This document shows positions 1 to 10,200 of a stretch of DNA of 45,877 nt, piece after piece (position 1 is the stretch's first letter; each line of letters starts with the position of its first letter). A model generated the notes under the pieces. The model was not told where the DNA came from. It did not search any database and saw nothing but the letters and a program-made list of their open reading frames with translations. The translations under genes and the position numbers were made by a program. The stretch is from Clostridia bacterium (GTDB taxonomy: Bacteria; Bacillota; Clostridia; UBA1381), in NCBI GenBank assembly GCA_017935675.1, contig JAGBHE010000002.1, positions 1-45,877 on the forward strand, read 5' to 3'.

Positions 1-127
1 ACCATTCAGTTAAGCGTAAATCCATTTCAGCAAATATGCGCAAATGCTTGCTAAATCCGAGGTATCTTGAAGACGTTCTACGATATTTTTGCAGACAATC
101 TGCTTTGTGACATTTTTATTACATGCG

Positions 128-2263
128 TTATTTCGCCGTGCCCGAAAGCAAAGTAATCTGTTCTTTTACCGTTTCCGTGTTTTCGTCATATACATCGCAT
201 ATATCCGAAACGACAAATAAGTTTGTCGAATTTGTGGAAAAGCCTGATGTTCCTACCATGTCACTTTTAAGAAGCATCGCCTCTGTATATCCGACGTCTG
301 ACGGATCTCCCGTACGATAGCCTTCTATCTTGTATCTTTCCCAATCCTTAAAGAATTGATTACCTTTTGCAATCTGATATGCATCAGGATCATTTTTGTA
401 TTCATCCGATTGCGGTACTACAAACAGCCTGCTCGATGAGTTTATCTGCACAAGAGGACCGATAAGCATCTGTCCCGAGTAAAAATAATACTCCGATTCG
501 GGCGAGGATACGAACAATCCGTTCTGCCTCTTACCCTCATTAACAGTATCTATCAGGCGGATTTTGTTATCGCTGTTTACATCAACAATGACTATCTGTC
601 CGTTCACTTTGCCGTTTGCCACGGACATTGCCGTTTCCGCTTCCTCATAAGTATCACATTTTACGCCGTCAATGTTTACATTTTTCGCCAGCGGAAGGTT
701 TGTTATCTCCCCATTCTCTGTAAAGAGTTTAAGATACATCGCCTCATCAAGCTCTTCCATCCAGTGACCTATTATATATGCGTATATTCCGCCGCTTGCT
801 CCGCCTGCGACAATATCAGCAATCTTTCCGTATGCGTCTATATAACACGTCACTTTCATTCTTACTGCGAGATAATCGGGGTTTGCGGCTATAAACGCGC
901 TGTCAACCACATATTCGCTTTGTCCGATTTTTATTATTGTATTACCGTTTGGGTTTGTTATGCTTGATATGTCTCCGGTTATTGTGCCTGCTGAAACCAC
1001 AAGTCTGTTCATCCTGTTGGAGGCATAAAAGCTTATTACGTTATTCTGCACAATATCGGAAAGAGAACGTTCTTCCCCTGATGCGGTTGTAATTATTGTT
1101 GTTTTTTCGTCATCAGACAAGTCTATTACCTGACTGCCTCTGCCGTAAATCATCCTGTCTTCCAAATCTACAGATCTCACAACAATATTCTCATACGCAT
1201 TGACCATTACCGTCTCGTATGTGCTGTTACTGTCTGCGTTTATAAGGATTATCTCTCCGTTTGAGATATTATCAAATACTGCCGATATGTCTTTCGACGC
1301 ATTCTCGCCGTTCTTTACTATATTTACACCTTTATCCAGTACAACTTTTTTTGCTCTGCTGCCGTCAAAATAATTTATTGTGCAGCTGTCAGCTTCAAAG
1401 CTGACAAAATCATCTATATTGATAACTATGGTATTTGTATTATTATCTCTGACCGAGATATATTTAAGCTCAGGATTTCCGTCTGTTTTATCCGTATAAT
1501 ACACGCTTACGTAACGACCGAGATATTTATACGGGTCGTAAAGATGTGCATTTATAACCGTATCACCCACACAGATCGTATTTTTGTCGTAGCCTGTTTC
1601 GTTAATGAGGCTCGTATCGTTCACAGCGTTTACGATTCCTTCCGTATGGAAAAGGTCATAATATACCTCCATCAGTGTTTCCGAACCCTGCTTTACATTG
1701 AAACCGCCGTAGCCTGTATCCGCATAGGTATTATACATAGGCGTAATAAGAGCATTGTGAAGCAATGTAATTGCGTCAGACCAACAAATCCTTGCATTTT
1801 TCACTCCGTCAAGGACATCCGATCTTCTTGCTATTTCCAGGGTTGTGTTATAGTCAATCCCTTTTACGCCAAGTGCTTTTACTATTACGCATGCCGCTTC
1901 ATCCATTGTAATAATATCATTCGGTCTGAATGTACGCGAATCATCCATCGTAAGAATACCCACCTCAAGCAGTACTCCCGATGCATTCCACGCAATATCA
2001 TCCTGCGTCATATCCTTATAATATCTGTTCTGATTTCCCTCATAGATATTTATTCCAAGCATTTTTGCCGTTGCTATTATAAAATCACGTCTTGTTACCT
2101 CATCGTTTAGTTTTGTTTCATCCGTAATTTCGTCGATTATTCCCAGCTCTGCGAGCAGTTCTGCCTTTGTCGTTGCATCATCATTATATGGCTTTGCCGA
2201 TACAGGAAAGCTAAACGAAAGCAATATACTGATTAATAATATTATACCGGTTATCTTCTTCAT
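128..2263 (-). CDS. Secreted SLH-like surface protein, last gene of the left operon
   Basis: A 711-residue exported protein. The start is the ATG at 2263 (MKKITGI...), because AGGGGTG sits about 8 bases upstream; the GTG three codons earlier is too close to it. A lysine pair followed by a hydrophobic stretch ending in FPVSA is a clear signal peptide. Residues about 30-190 look like degenerate SLH repeats (paired short helices, a TRRDF motif, an FRPND turn), which bind secondary cell-wall polymers. The remaining 500 residues are beta-rich, with no active site I recognise. The whole protein is paralogous to the 962-residue protein at 31170-34058, with the same N-terminal SLH-like part followed by the same repetitive beta region. 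It starts 11 bases after the SLH protein upstream, so the two are probably co-transcribed. A structural or binding role at the cell surface is inference. Confidence 0.75.
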   Translation of the reverse strand: MKKITGIILLISILLSFSFPVSAKPYNDDATTKAELLAELGIIDEITDETKLNDEVTRRDFIIATAKMLGINIYEGNQNRYYKDMTQDDIAWNASGVLLEVGILTMDDSRTFRPNDIITMDEAACVIVKALGVKGIDYNTTLEIARRSDVLDGVKNARICWSDAITLLHNALITPMYNTYADTGYGGFNVKQGSETLMEVYYDLFHTEGIVNAVNDTSLINETGYDKNTICVGDTVINAHLYDPYKYLGRYVSVYYTDKTDGNPELKYISVRDNNTNTIVINIDDFVSFEADSCTINYFDGSRAKKVVLDKGVNIVKNGENASKDISAVFDNISNGEIILINADSNSTYETVMVNAYENIVVRSVDLEDRMIYGRGSQVIDLSDDEKTTIITTASGEERSLSDIVQNNVISFYASNRMNRLVVSAGTITGDISSITNPNGNTIIKIGQSEYVVDSAFIAANPDYLAVRMKVTCYIDAYGKIADIVAGGASGGIYAYIIGHWMEELDEAMYLKLFTENGEITNLPLAKNVNIDGVKCDTYEEAETAMSVANGKVNGQIVIVDVNSDNKIRLIDTVNEGKRQNGLFVSSPESEYYFYSGQMLIGPLVQINSSSRLFVVPQSDEYKNDPDAYQIAKGNQFFKDWERYKIEGYRTGDPSDVGYTEAMLLKSDMVGTSGFSTNSTNLFVVSDICDVYDENTETVKEQITLLSGTAK

Positions 2264-2274
2264 ATATCTCACCC

Positions 2275-4005
2275 CTATTTCCGCAGCAGCGCATAGATTA
2301 TCATCGCAGCCTCTGCTCTCGTTGCATTTTTCAAAGGCGCAAAGTCCATATCGCTTACTCCGTTGATAATCCCCATTGCTTTAAGCGTATACACGCTCTC
2401 TTTTGCGTACTCTGCAATCTGACTGTCGTCCGCAAAGGTCAGCGCATCACCGGCAGAGGCAAGAGTTACATTCTTATATACAGCAGCGTTATGAATAATG
2501 ACCGCCATATCCTGTCTTAAAATCAAATCCCCTGCACCGAACTCCGTATCGCTGTAACCGTTTATTATCCCCGCTGCTTTCGCCTTGGCTATATATTGGT
2601 GTGACCATCTGTCCGCCGGTACGTCATTAAATGCAATTTTTACGCCGTCAACATCACTCAAAAAGGCTGATGCCACAAGCTTGGTAAATTCTTCTCTTGT
2701 TATCATATCATTGGGGCAGAATTTATTATCGCCTTTACCTGCGATAACATTCTTTGACGCAAGCTCAATGACAGCGTCCTTTGCCCACGGAACACTGTCT
2801 AAATCTTCAAATATATCCGTATTCATAGGCTTGGCTGCTTCGACTTGGTTTCCGGGAATCTCCATTCCCGAACCGGCTGAAACGCTTCTGCCTCGGTTTC
2901 CGCCGCCCGAACCTCCGCCGGTGCCTGAACCTCCGGCTCCCGGAGACGACGCTGAATTTACAAGTTCATTGTATCTTGTTACAAGTGCGGTTATATTCTG
3001 AATTTTTTGACCCGCAAGAGATGAATATACACTGTTCTTATCTGTAGGCGAAGATATTCCCGTTATATTGGGAAAGTCCCCGAAAATTTCTTTGATATTC
3101 TCATATCCGTTGGGGTTCTCGACCACATAGAGAATGAGCGCTCCTGTCAGCTCGTCCGAAAGCTTATCTACAGTGGCAATCTTCTTGCCGGATATTGTAT
3201 CCGTAAGGTATTTTTTCGCCTTTTCATCTTTGATATACTTGTTATACCATGTCATAAAGTCGGCATTTTCACGTACAGCATAAAGAAGAATGTCCATGTC
3301 TGCGCTTGCTTTTGCATTAAGGTTTGCCGTTTCTGCGCAGCACAGATACAGAGCCCTGTTATCCCCATAATTATAAGAAAGCGGTTTGCCGTTTAGCTGC
3401 GCAAACAAAATTTCAGCTGCGCTTTCAGCGTTTGTTACACTTTTAAAACCAAGCGTCGTCATCAGCTGCGCATCTGAAAACAGCTCAATAAACTCAGCCT
3501 TATTATTTATCTTCTCATTCAGCTTATCCACAGCCGCAGAATAGTCCCTCGCATTTGAAAAGTCGATATTAAGATATTCGTATATCTTGTTTGTATCTGC
3601 TGACAACAGGTATACATCATATGTACCGCTGTCGGAAACCCCGAATTTTGAGCTGAAGCTTCCGTCCGCACCTGTTTTAAACTGGCTTGTATAAACAAGC
3701 ACTTCTGCAGGATTTCCGACCTCCGCCTTAAGATTCACCTCTGAACCGTCCGCCAATAAACCAACAGCAGTCTTGTTTGTCTTTGCGGACAAGCTCCAGA
3801 CATCTGCCGGTTTTTTGCCCTGAGGGAGCACCATAGCTGTTATCGTTGTATTCGCCGCAGAAACACCCTTAGCAATAATACAGTTATTTGAAAAGTCAGG
3901 CTCTACACTGCAGCTCCACCCGGTATTCTCTGACGCATACACACCTGCACCAAGAAGCATACCCGCTGTCAATGCCCCTATCATAAATTTTTTTAATCTG
4001 TTCAT
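2275..4005 (-). CDS. SLH-domain cell-surface protein
   Basis: A 576-residue exported protein. The ATG at 4005 (MNRLKKFMIG...) is chosen because GAGAGGAGC lies just upstream and a signal peptide ending near GVYAS follows; the longer open frame would add 22 residues with no secretion logic. The N-terminal half (about 30-360) is of unknown fold. A low-complexity Gly/Ser linker (about residues 375-395) separates it from three C-terminal SLH repeats (about 415-576), recognisable by W..DAV.ELASKNVI.G, the TREEF motif, W..QYI.KAKAAGIINGY and TRAEAAMII. SLH triplets anchor proteins non-covalently to pyruvylated secondary wall polymer. It lies between the LamG/Ig protein, from which two strong hairpins separate it, and a second SLH-like protein. 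Its cargo function is unknown. Confidence 0.8.
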   Translation of the reverse strand: MNRLKKFMIGALTAGMLLGAGVYASENTGWSCSVEPDFSNNCIIAKGVSAANTTITAMVLPQGKKPADVWSLSAKTNKTAVGLLADGSEVNLKAEVGNPAEVLVYTSQFKTGADGSFSSKFGVSDSGTYDVYLLSADTNKIYEYLNIDFSNARDYSAAVDKLNEKINNKAEFIELFSDAQLMTTLGFKSVTNAESAAEILFAQLNGKPLSYNYGDNRALYLCCAETANLNAKASADMDILLYAVRENADFMTWYNKYIKDEKAKKYLTDTISGKKIATVDKLSDELTGALILYVVENPNGYENIKEIFGDFPNITGISSPTDKNSVYSSLAGQKIQNITALVTRYNELVNSASSPGAGGSGTGGGSGGGNRGRSVSAGSGMEIPGNQVEAAKPMNTDIFEDLDSVPWAKDAVIELASKNVIAGKGDNKFCPNDMITREEFTKLVASAFLSDVDGVKIAFNDVPADRWSHQYIAKAKAAGIINGYSDTEFGAGDLILRQDMAVIIHNAAVYKNVTLASAGDALTFADDSQIAEYAKESVYTLKAMGIINGVSDMDFAPLKNATRAEAAMIIYALLRK

Positions 4006-4042
4006 ATAAGCTCCTCTCATCGCAACATATAACCTACGCGCA

Positions 4043-4074
4043 GATGTCCCCCGCCTATAAAGGCGGGTCACATC
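4043..4074 (-). repeat. Intergenic GC-rich palindrome
   Basis: An inverted repeat with core CCCGCCT / AGGCGGG (4050-4056 and 4061-4067), loop ATAA, and an outer GATGT / ACATC stem (4043-4047 and 4070-4074). A close variant, with the same CCGCCT...AGGCGG core and an adjoining ACATCTT sequence, occurs at 27594-27616. Both copies lie in operon gaps, so this looks like a dispersed palindromic element of the REP type rather than a gene-specific terminator. Confidence 0.6.
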
Positions 4075-4120
4075 TGACGGTTTTCGGGACGGTCACACAG
4101 TACCGCCCCGAAAACCGTCA
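4075..4120 (-). terminator. Strong intergenic hairpin, possible attenuator or mRNA stabiliser
   Basis: A 19-base stem (4075-4093 with 4102-4120) and an 8-base loop. The one DNA mismatch becomes a G-U pair in RNA made from the minus strand, which fits a transcript in the direction of the genes. No U-run follows; the palindrome at 4043-4074 comes next. It lies between the LamG/Ig gene and the SLH gene, so it may partly terminate transcription or protect the upstream mRNA. That role is inferred. Confidence 0.55.
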
Positions 4121-4137
4121 GCGCTAAGCTCTTGTTT

Positions 4138-7131
4138 TTACAAATCAATCGGATCTGACAGCGGCAGCATTTCACCGAATGCGCTCCATGCCATAATCTT
4201 AACTGCCGTTATATCGCTCATATCCGACAGAACGGTAAAGTCATACTTGTATGTCATAGTAATGATTGAGGCGTCTACATCCTCTGCCTTTATAATCTCT
4301 GCCGTCTTAAGTATATCACCCGAATAATATGCAATAATTACATTAAACGTCTGAGGCGTGCCTGTTGTATTGCTGTAATCAACCTCAACCTGTGCTGTCG
4401 CATTTGCGGTAAGTCCGCTAACGCTTGTCACTTTGGTTCCGCCGATGTTGACTCCAATAAGCTCAGAGGTTCTCTGTCCCATGCCTGTTGTAAAATCAAG
4501 AGATAAATCATCGCTAAGTCCGTCACCCTTCACATTCGTAACGTTCTTTGAAACGAAAATTGTATACGTCGTCTTCTCCGCCAAAGCCTCGGTAAGTCCC
4601 ATTGTATAAACGCCGTTTTGATAGTTTGCGATATATTCAATCTTTTTACTGTCGCCCTTTTTGATAATGTACACATTATCGCTGTTTAAAGTGCTTGTAT
4701 CCATAACAGCACCGAAATCAACGTTTACTGACTTTGTGAGGAGGGCGATATCATTCCAGTTGTTCTGAGCCATACTCTTTGAATCAAGAAGCGTCACGCT
4801 GTCCTTTGTAACAGTCGGAGCATTGTAGGTATAGCTTGTTTTGATATTATCAATATAAATCGGCTCTGATGAAGCTGTGCCCATCAGCAAAGCACGAATA
4901 ATCGCACTCGCATTCATCGCTGCGCTTGCTGCCACAGCGCCTTTCTGCGAAACAGTACCGGTAATTACCTTCGTCTTTGTATCATATTCATACGATACGG
5001 TAAACCAATCCGACGGGTCATCCAAAGACGTTGCAATATTGCCGGCCTGCCCAAACATATTGTAAGCTTTGCCGCCTATACGAATTGCCCATTTTCTTGC
5101 ATTATCCCCGACCAGATAAAACTTATCCTGCACAGAGCTGTCACCGTAAGCTCCTGTTCCTTCCGCTTTCGGATTGCTGAGCTTTACATCATAGGAAATC
5201 GTTACCTTATCCGCTGTGGTATCGGTATCAATATTTGTATATACCACACTCCATGTTGAAGTACCTATTCCGTCCGAAACCGCGGTGCTGCCGCTTGGGT
5301 TGACTGAAAGGTATTTATTGCCGCCGTCTTCGGTCACAAGTGTGGGAGTTGTCTCACTGTTGAACCTAATTATACTATCGTCTGCGGGAAGCGCAGTGAG
5401 GTTGTCAAAATCGAGAAGATAATCCTCTGAATACTGTTCTGACGGAAGAATCTGGCCGCTTACAACCGTAAATTCCACAGTTTTCGGCTCCGCTGCAACA
5501 CCTGCTGCACTTTTTGCGTCCGCTGTTACAACGACCTTATATTTACCTGCCGAGAGTAATGAGGACAATGTCATTGTATAAACCTTGTGCGCAGCGTCAA
5601 ATGATGCGCTGCAGCCTACTTTGCTGCCTGCACCGTCCTCTGCATATACGGAATTCTGCGTTATCGTTGAGGTGTCCATTTCCTCGCTGAAGCTTATTAC
5701 CACCTTATCGGCAAGGGTGCTTACCGCCGTCAGATCCGACTGCACGGCGTTGCCTGCGTAAACAGCTACTGTTGCCTCAGGTATTTTTTCTGCTTCATCA
5801 AATGCGTATGTAACCTTAATATCGTCAACGTCTGTATAATCCATGATTGGAACATCTGTTACCACAAGCTCATAATAGTTTATGGCAGCAGGCGCATAAG
5901 TCGCAGTGTTCGAATGGCTTTTACCGTTGTATGTTATTGTTGTCGTCAGGTTATTTGCTGCTTGTGTGTTGTCAATGACATGCTTGACCGTAAACCAACC
6001 CGTTCCTGCCCAATCCTCGTCACGTACCGCCTTGCTGTTTGCCTGTACTTTATAGTGGCTCACTCTTGCAGCCCACGTATTTGAAGTTCCTTTAAATTTG
6101 GTATTCAAGCTCGGATGCTTCGTATAACTGTCATTGGTGCTGTCTGTTCCGGGGCAGGGATTACATTCGGGAATTCTTGCTCTGTATTCCACGGTAACGG
6201 TATTTGCATTCTTTGCATTGTCAAATGCATTGATCCGGAAAGAATTTTTTGTCGCCGACGAAGAATCCGTACAGGTCATACGGAGGAAGTTTCCGTCCTC
6301 CGGTGTATTCATTACCGTTGAGGTTATATTCTGCTGATATACCTTATCATGCGTAAACGCCTCTCCCGGAGTATTACCATCAAAATTCAGCTCCAGATTC
6401 TTGGGAGCAACAATGCCGTAGCTTACTTTTATATCGTCAATATATATACCTTTGCCTGTTCCGTCACAGCCAATCAGATATTCCGTAAGGAGTGCGGCCG
6501 CAGATACTTCGACGCTGTCAATCAGCTCGGATCCTTGGTAAAGATATGTTGTCCATTTTCCGCCCTTTACCTCCTCGGCTATTGTATACCAATCGCTGTT
6601 GCCTTTAAACTCGGGACGGTCTGTTTTATTCATTAAACCATTGTAATATGGACTCAATCTTGCTGCCCAACCTCTTTTAGTGCCGATATAGCTTTTCGCA
6701 TGCACTCCGCTGTAAGGCGCCCAGTTCCCTGTTCCGTCACCGGTTTCAAGCGTTGTGAACTTAACCTTATATTCAAGCCTTACAGGACTTGTTGCTGCCG
6801 CAGCCGTGTCAAAAGCTCTTACATCAAGGCACCATCGACCCGAAGCTTTATGATTATCAACTTGACTCACTGCGTATGCCGGTGTAAGAGTAAGATATTT
6901 GCCGCCTGTGGGGTCATCGGTCAGTGTCACTGCGCCCTCTCCGGCATTGTAAACCAGATTGCTGTCATCCTCAAGAGCCGTCAGCTTGTCAAAATTAATC
7001 TCATAATACGTCTTCCATAATACGTCATCAGGCTCTGCCGCCTTTACCGATTGAGCGGTGACATTAGGTAACACGCCAAGCATCATCACTCCTGCAGTCA
7101 GATAACTTACAATTTTTTTGTTTTTTACCAT
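4138..7131 (-). CDS. Large secreted LamG-like / bacterial Ig-like multidomain protein
   Basis: A 997-residue exported protein. Translation should begin at the ATG at 7131 (MVKNKKIV...), which has a near-perfect AAGGAGGA site and a signal peptide ending about QSVKA; the 46 extra upstream residues of the open frame translate intergenic DNA. I see three repeats of a concanavalin-like sandwich: residues about 35-245, 250-450 and 565-740, each opening with a NFD or DFD motif and closing with a YIDDIKVSY-like strand. Two Ig-like Big_5 modules (EEMDTSTI... and AVMDTSTL..., each ending in an FT strand) lie after the second and third sandwich. The C-terminal 100 residues resemble the end modules of the 10838 and 29525 proteins. 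No catalytic motif or SLH domain is visible. A carbohydrate-binding or scaffold role in the glycosidase operon is likely. Confidence 0.75.
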   Translation of the reverse strand: MVKNKKIVSYLTAGVMMLGVLPNVTAQSVKAAEPDDVLWKTYYEINFDKLTALEDDSNLVYNAGEGAVTLTDDPTGGKYLTLTPAYAVSQVDNHKASGRWCLDVRAFDTAAAATSPVRLEYKVKFTTLETGDGTGNWAPYSGVHAKSYIGTKRGWAARLSPYYNGLMNKTDRPEFKGNSDWYTIAEEVKGGKWTTYLYQGSELIDSVEVSAAALLTEYLIGCDGTGKGIYIDDIKVSYGIVAPKNLELNFDGNTPGEAFTHDKVYQQNITSTVMNTPEDGNFLRMTCTDSSSATKNSFRINAFDNAKNANTVTVEYRARIPECNPCPGTDSTNDSYTKHPSLNTKFKGTSNTWAARVSHYKVQANSKAVRDEDWAGTGWFTVKHVIDNTQAANNLTTTITYNGKSHSNTATYAPAAINYYELVVTDVPIMDYTDVDDIKVTYAFDEAEKIPEATVAVYAGNAVQSDLTAVSTLADKVVISFSEEMDTSTITQNSVYAEDGAGSKVGCSASFDAAHKVYTMTLSSLLSAGKYKVVVTADAKSAAGVAAEPKTVEFTVVSGQILPSEQYSEDYLLDFDNLTALPADDSIIRFNSETTPTLVTEDGGNKYLSVNPSGSTAVSDGIGTSTWSVVYTNIDTDTTADKVTISYDVKLSNPKAEGTGAYGDSSVQDKFYLVGDNARKWAIRIGGKAYNMFGQAGNIATSLDDPSDWFTVSYEYDTKTKVITGTVSQKGAVAASAAMNASAIIRALLMGTASSEPIYIDNIKTSYTYNAPTVTKDSVTLLDSKSMAQNNWNDIALLTKSVNVDFGAVMDTSTLNSDNVYIIKKGDSKKIEYIANYQNGVYTMGLTEALAEKTTYTIFVSKNVTNVKGDGLSDDLSLDFTTGMGQRTSELIGVNIGGTKVTSVSGLTANATAQVEVDYSNTTGTPQTFNVIIAYYSGDILKTAEIIKAEDVDASIITMTYKYDFTVLSDMSDITAVKIMAWSAFGEMLPLSDPIDL

Positions 7132-7265
7132 GATGTTTTCCTCCTTAAAATTTATTATTTTAATCCATAACGTGGAAAAGAAGCAAGCAGATTGCCTTCT
7201 TGAGGGACGACGGCGTATGTGTATACTCCAAGTCCCGAAAGGAGGTAAGATGCGCCGCTTATTTT

Positions 7266-10200
7266 TCACGTTAAATCTTCCATTAATGATTTACCAAGCA
7301 GATAAAACAAATTATATTCCGCCGAGTTGGTAGAGCCTGTTCCCATTCCGCTTCCGTACTCATAGTATCCTTCTCTCTGATCGCCGTCGTTATCGTTTAT
7401 CAGAAGAGTTATTGCAAGCTCGCCGTTTTTCTCGGCACGATAGCCGCTTGGGAATATAACCTCCCACGGAATTCGTATCTCGTATGTTGTAACATTTCCT
7501 TCTCTTGCAAGTTCAAAGTCAAATTTATCTCTGTCAACCTCGCCTATTGCCGCGGCAACCGGGTTTTTCTCAACCGTCAGCCGATTCTCGCCGTTTATCT
7601 GCGCAAAGTCAAGCTGCGATACCTCCGTCGAACCTTTATAGGGCGAAAACGCAATCTGTATACCGTCTGACCGCCAGAACACACCGCCATAAACCGTATC
7701 ATCCGACAGGACATCATCCGTAACCTTTGCGCCGAGATAAAAGTTATCCCTGTCCCAGGCGGTATATATTGTTCCCGATACGTCCTCCGCTCCGCCATAG
7801 CTATTGCCGGTGATATATACATATTGTCCCTCGGACGGTGTAAGCGCCAGGCCTTCACTCCATTCGCCCTTGCTGATTTTGCCGTCGATTACCGGCGCCG
7901 TTCCGGCCTCCTCGCAGGCGTACAGCATAGCTTCGTTTTCAATCGTCCGTTTTTCACCGCCGGCGAATTCAACATCCGCCTTATACCTTATTTTCTTATC
8001 CTTGAGCAGCCCGTTCGGCAAATTGATTTTTATCTCCTTTGTATTGCCGGCAGGTATGCTGAGCTTAATTTCACCAACATTTCTGCTCAGCTCCTCAGGC
8101 TCGATTAATCGAAACGCGACCCCCTCCGTTTCGCCAAGAGAATGATTTGTAACCTCAGCCACCAGCTGCCACCAGTCTGAGTTATATATATCATGCGGTC
8201 TTGCCTTTATGTTTACATCCGTCTTGGGAATATAATTCACATCAAGCTCGGTTGCAAATATCAGCTTTTCTCCGTCATAAATGTTGATATCGATATCCCC
8301 GTAGGTTTCTCCGTCATTTTCACGGATCGGATTTCCTTTGGAGGCAAACTGCAATCTCGTTACATCCCCGATAAATCCCGAATTGTCCGCAACGGTAATA
8401 TCATCATTTCCGATTACTTCAACTCTGCCCTTTTTATCGGTATACTGATACAGCTTGACAACCGCTCCGTCTCCCGACGGAATTTTAACCGTATCGGTAT
8501 CAAATTCAAAAATCCTCTCCGCCTTCTTCATCTCGGGAAAGCTTCCTATCAGATAGACGGGGGTGGTATCATACCGCACATGGAATGCGCCGTTAAAGCT
8601 TCCAAGCTGCGTTTCGTTGCCATACATATCCATCAACACCGCGCTGTCTGCGCCCAATGATACTGCCGCGATTTCCTCGCCGGCATTTACCTTCCATGCA
8701 ACCACGCAGTCTCTTCCGTCTGCAAGTCTGAATTTGTATGCCGTAATATCATCACCTATATCAGCCTTATCCACGAACTCTGCATTCATCATAGTTTTGT
8801 TATAATTCGCAATGGCAAGATATGCCGGCTTTACGCCGTACGGCACCTTGGTACTGGGTCCCTTAAGCAATCCAAAGTTATATTCCAAACTATTGGGAAT
8901 CTCACCGCCGTCATTTGCTGTATACCAATAGATAGACTCATACATGTCATAAGCGCTGTTTAAAACCTGCTGTCTGACTATATAAGACCCTTGAGTTACC
9001 TTATTCGGAAATGTGCCGTAGTTCATTGCCGAATATCCCCACTCGCTTGCAAGCAGCTTAATATCCCTGTCCGTATACTTCTTTATCAATTCCCTAAACT
9101 CTGCTGTCTGAGCAATCTGACCGCCGTTATCGGGAGTTGTGTTACTGTTATACGGATGCAGCGATATGCCGTCCATATAATCAAGTCCGCCCGCCGCAAA
9201 TACACGTTCCGCCCATGCCATGTCAATCTTATACATATCAAGTCCCCATACAAATACATTTGGATACTTTGCTTTGATTGCCGGATATGTATATTTCAGC
9301 ATATCCGCGTAATTCTCGGGCGTTGCATCAATAGATTTAAAACGGCCATCGGCGTTGTTATATTCATTCCATATCTCCACCTGAAGATTATCACCGTATA
9401 ATTCTACCAAATCGCCGATTACATTTACCGCGTATTCGGCAAAAAGCTTGAGCTCTTTATCCGTAACGGGAGGTAAACCTACACCTAACGCCTTGTTGTC
9501 ATATGCTATAATTTCCAAATGACCTATATTTTTTTCTTTGCGCCGTTTCACCTCTGCCGCGTAGTTTTCCGGAATCGCTCTCTCGCCCGCGACAGGTTCA
9601 TAAAGACTCCACGACACTTCCGAGCGCGCGCCCGAAAAACCTGCTTTGTCAACCATTTCGAGGTTTACGGCGGGGTCTCCCATACGGGCAATACGCACAT
9701 GGTTGATTATGGACGTTTTCGGATTTCTCGTGCCGGCAGGCGGAGCGTTTATAAGCGCAAACTCATAAAAACCGGAGGTTTTCGCCTCTTGATCCGCATT
9801 GCCGTAAACATCAACATATAAATCATAGTAGCCGTACCTGCTTACGCCCGGTATATTAAACTCAATCACGGCGCTTTCTTCGGCACCGACATTTATTACA
9901 TCTTTTCTTTCAAAAAAGCTGCTTCCCGCCCGGCTTCTCGCCGTCATAATTATCTTAAGCTCCTGCGCTTGGCTCAGCTTGTTAAATACGGTAACCTCAG
10001 ACGGAATCTCTTTATTCGGCTCAAATACCGAATTGCCTATCCCTCCGACCTTCGCCGATATATCAACAGTCGCAAGCAACGGTTCCGGAACCGCTAAGCC
10101 GTCCTTTAGCAAATCAGAAATGATTGCTCTGTCAATCTTCATTACCTCAACATTATCTATAGAAAGACCGCTGCCCGTTCTGTTATCATACGAAAACAGC

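Noticed and set aside
1..127. Short minus-strand open frame (about 30 codons, ending ...LKWIYA) at the left edge
   Set aside because: No start codon or ribosome site and too short to identify; the stretch also holds a weak 5-base hairpin (91-103) with no U-run. I see nothing reliable here.
2585..3001. Plus-strand open frame of 138 codons inside the SLH protein gene
   Set aside because: Antisense to a well-supported gene; rich in Pro and Ser from the complement of the Gly/Ser linker, with no ribosome site or domain.
7132..7269. Upstream extension of the LamG/Ig protein to 7269
   Set aside because: The extra 46 residues are Arg-rich, precede the perfect ribosome site at 7138 and would separate the signal peptide from the N-terminus.
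7250..7333. Short plus-strand frame MRRLFFTLNL... with AAAGGAGG before its ATG
   Set aside because: 27 codons, ribosome site too close to the ATG, antisense to the end of the glycosidase gene; probably chance or part of a repeat.
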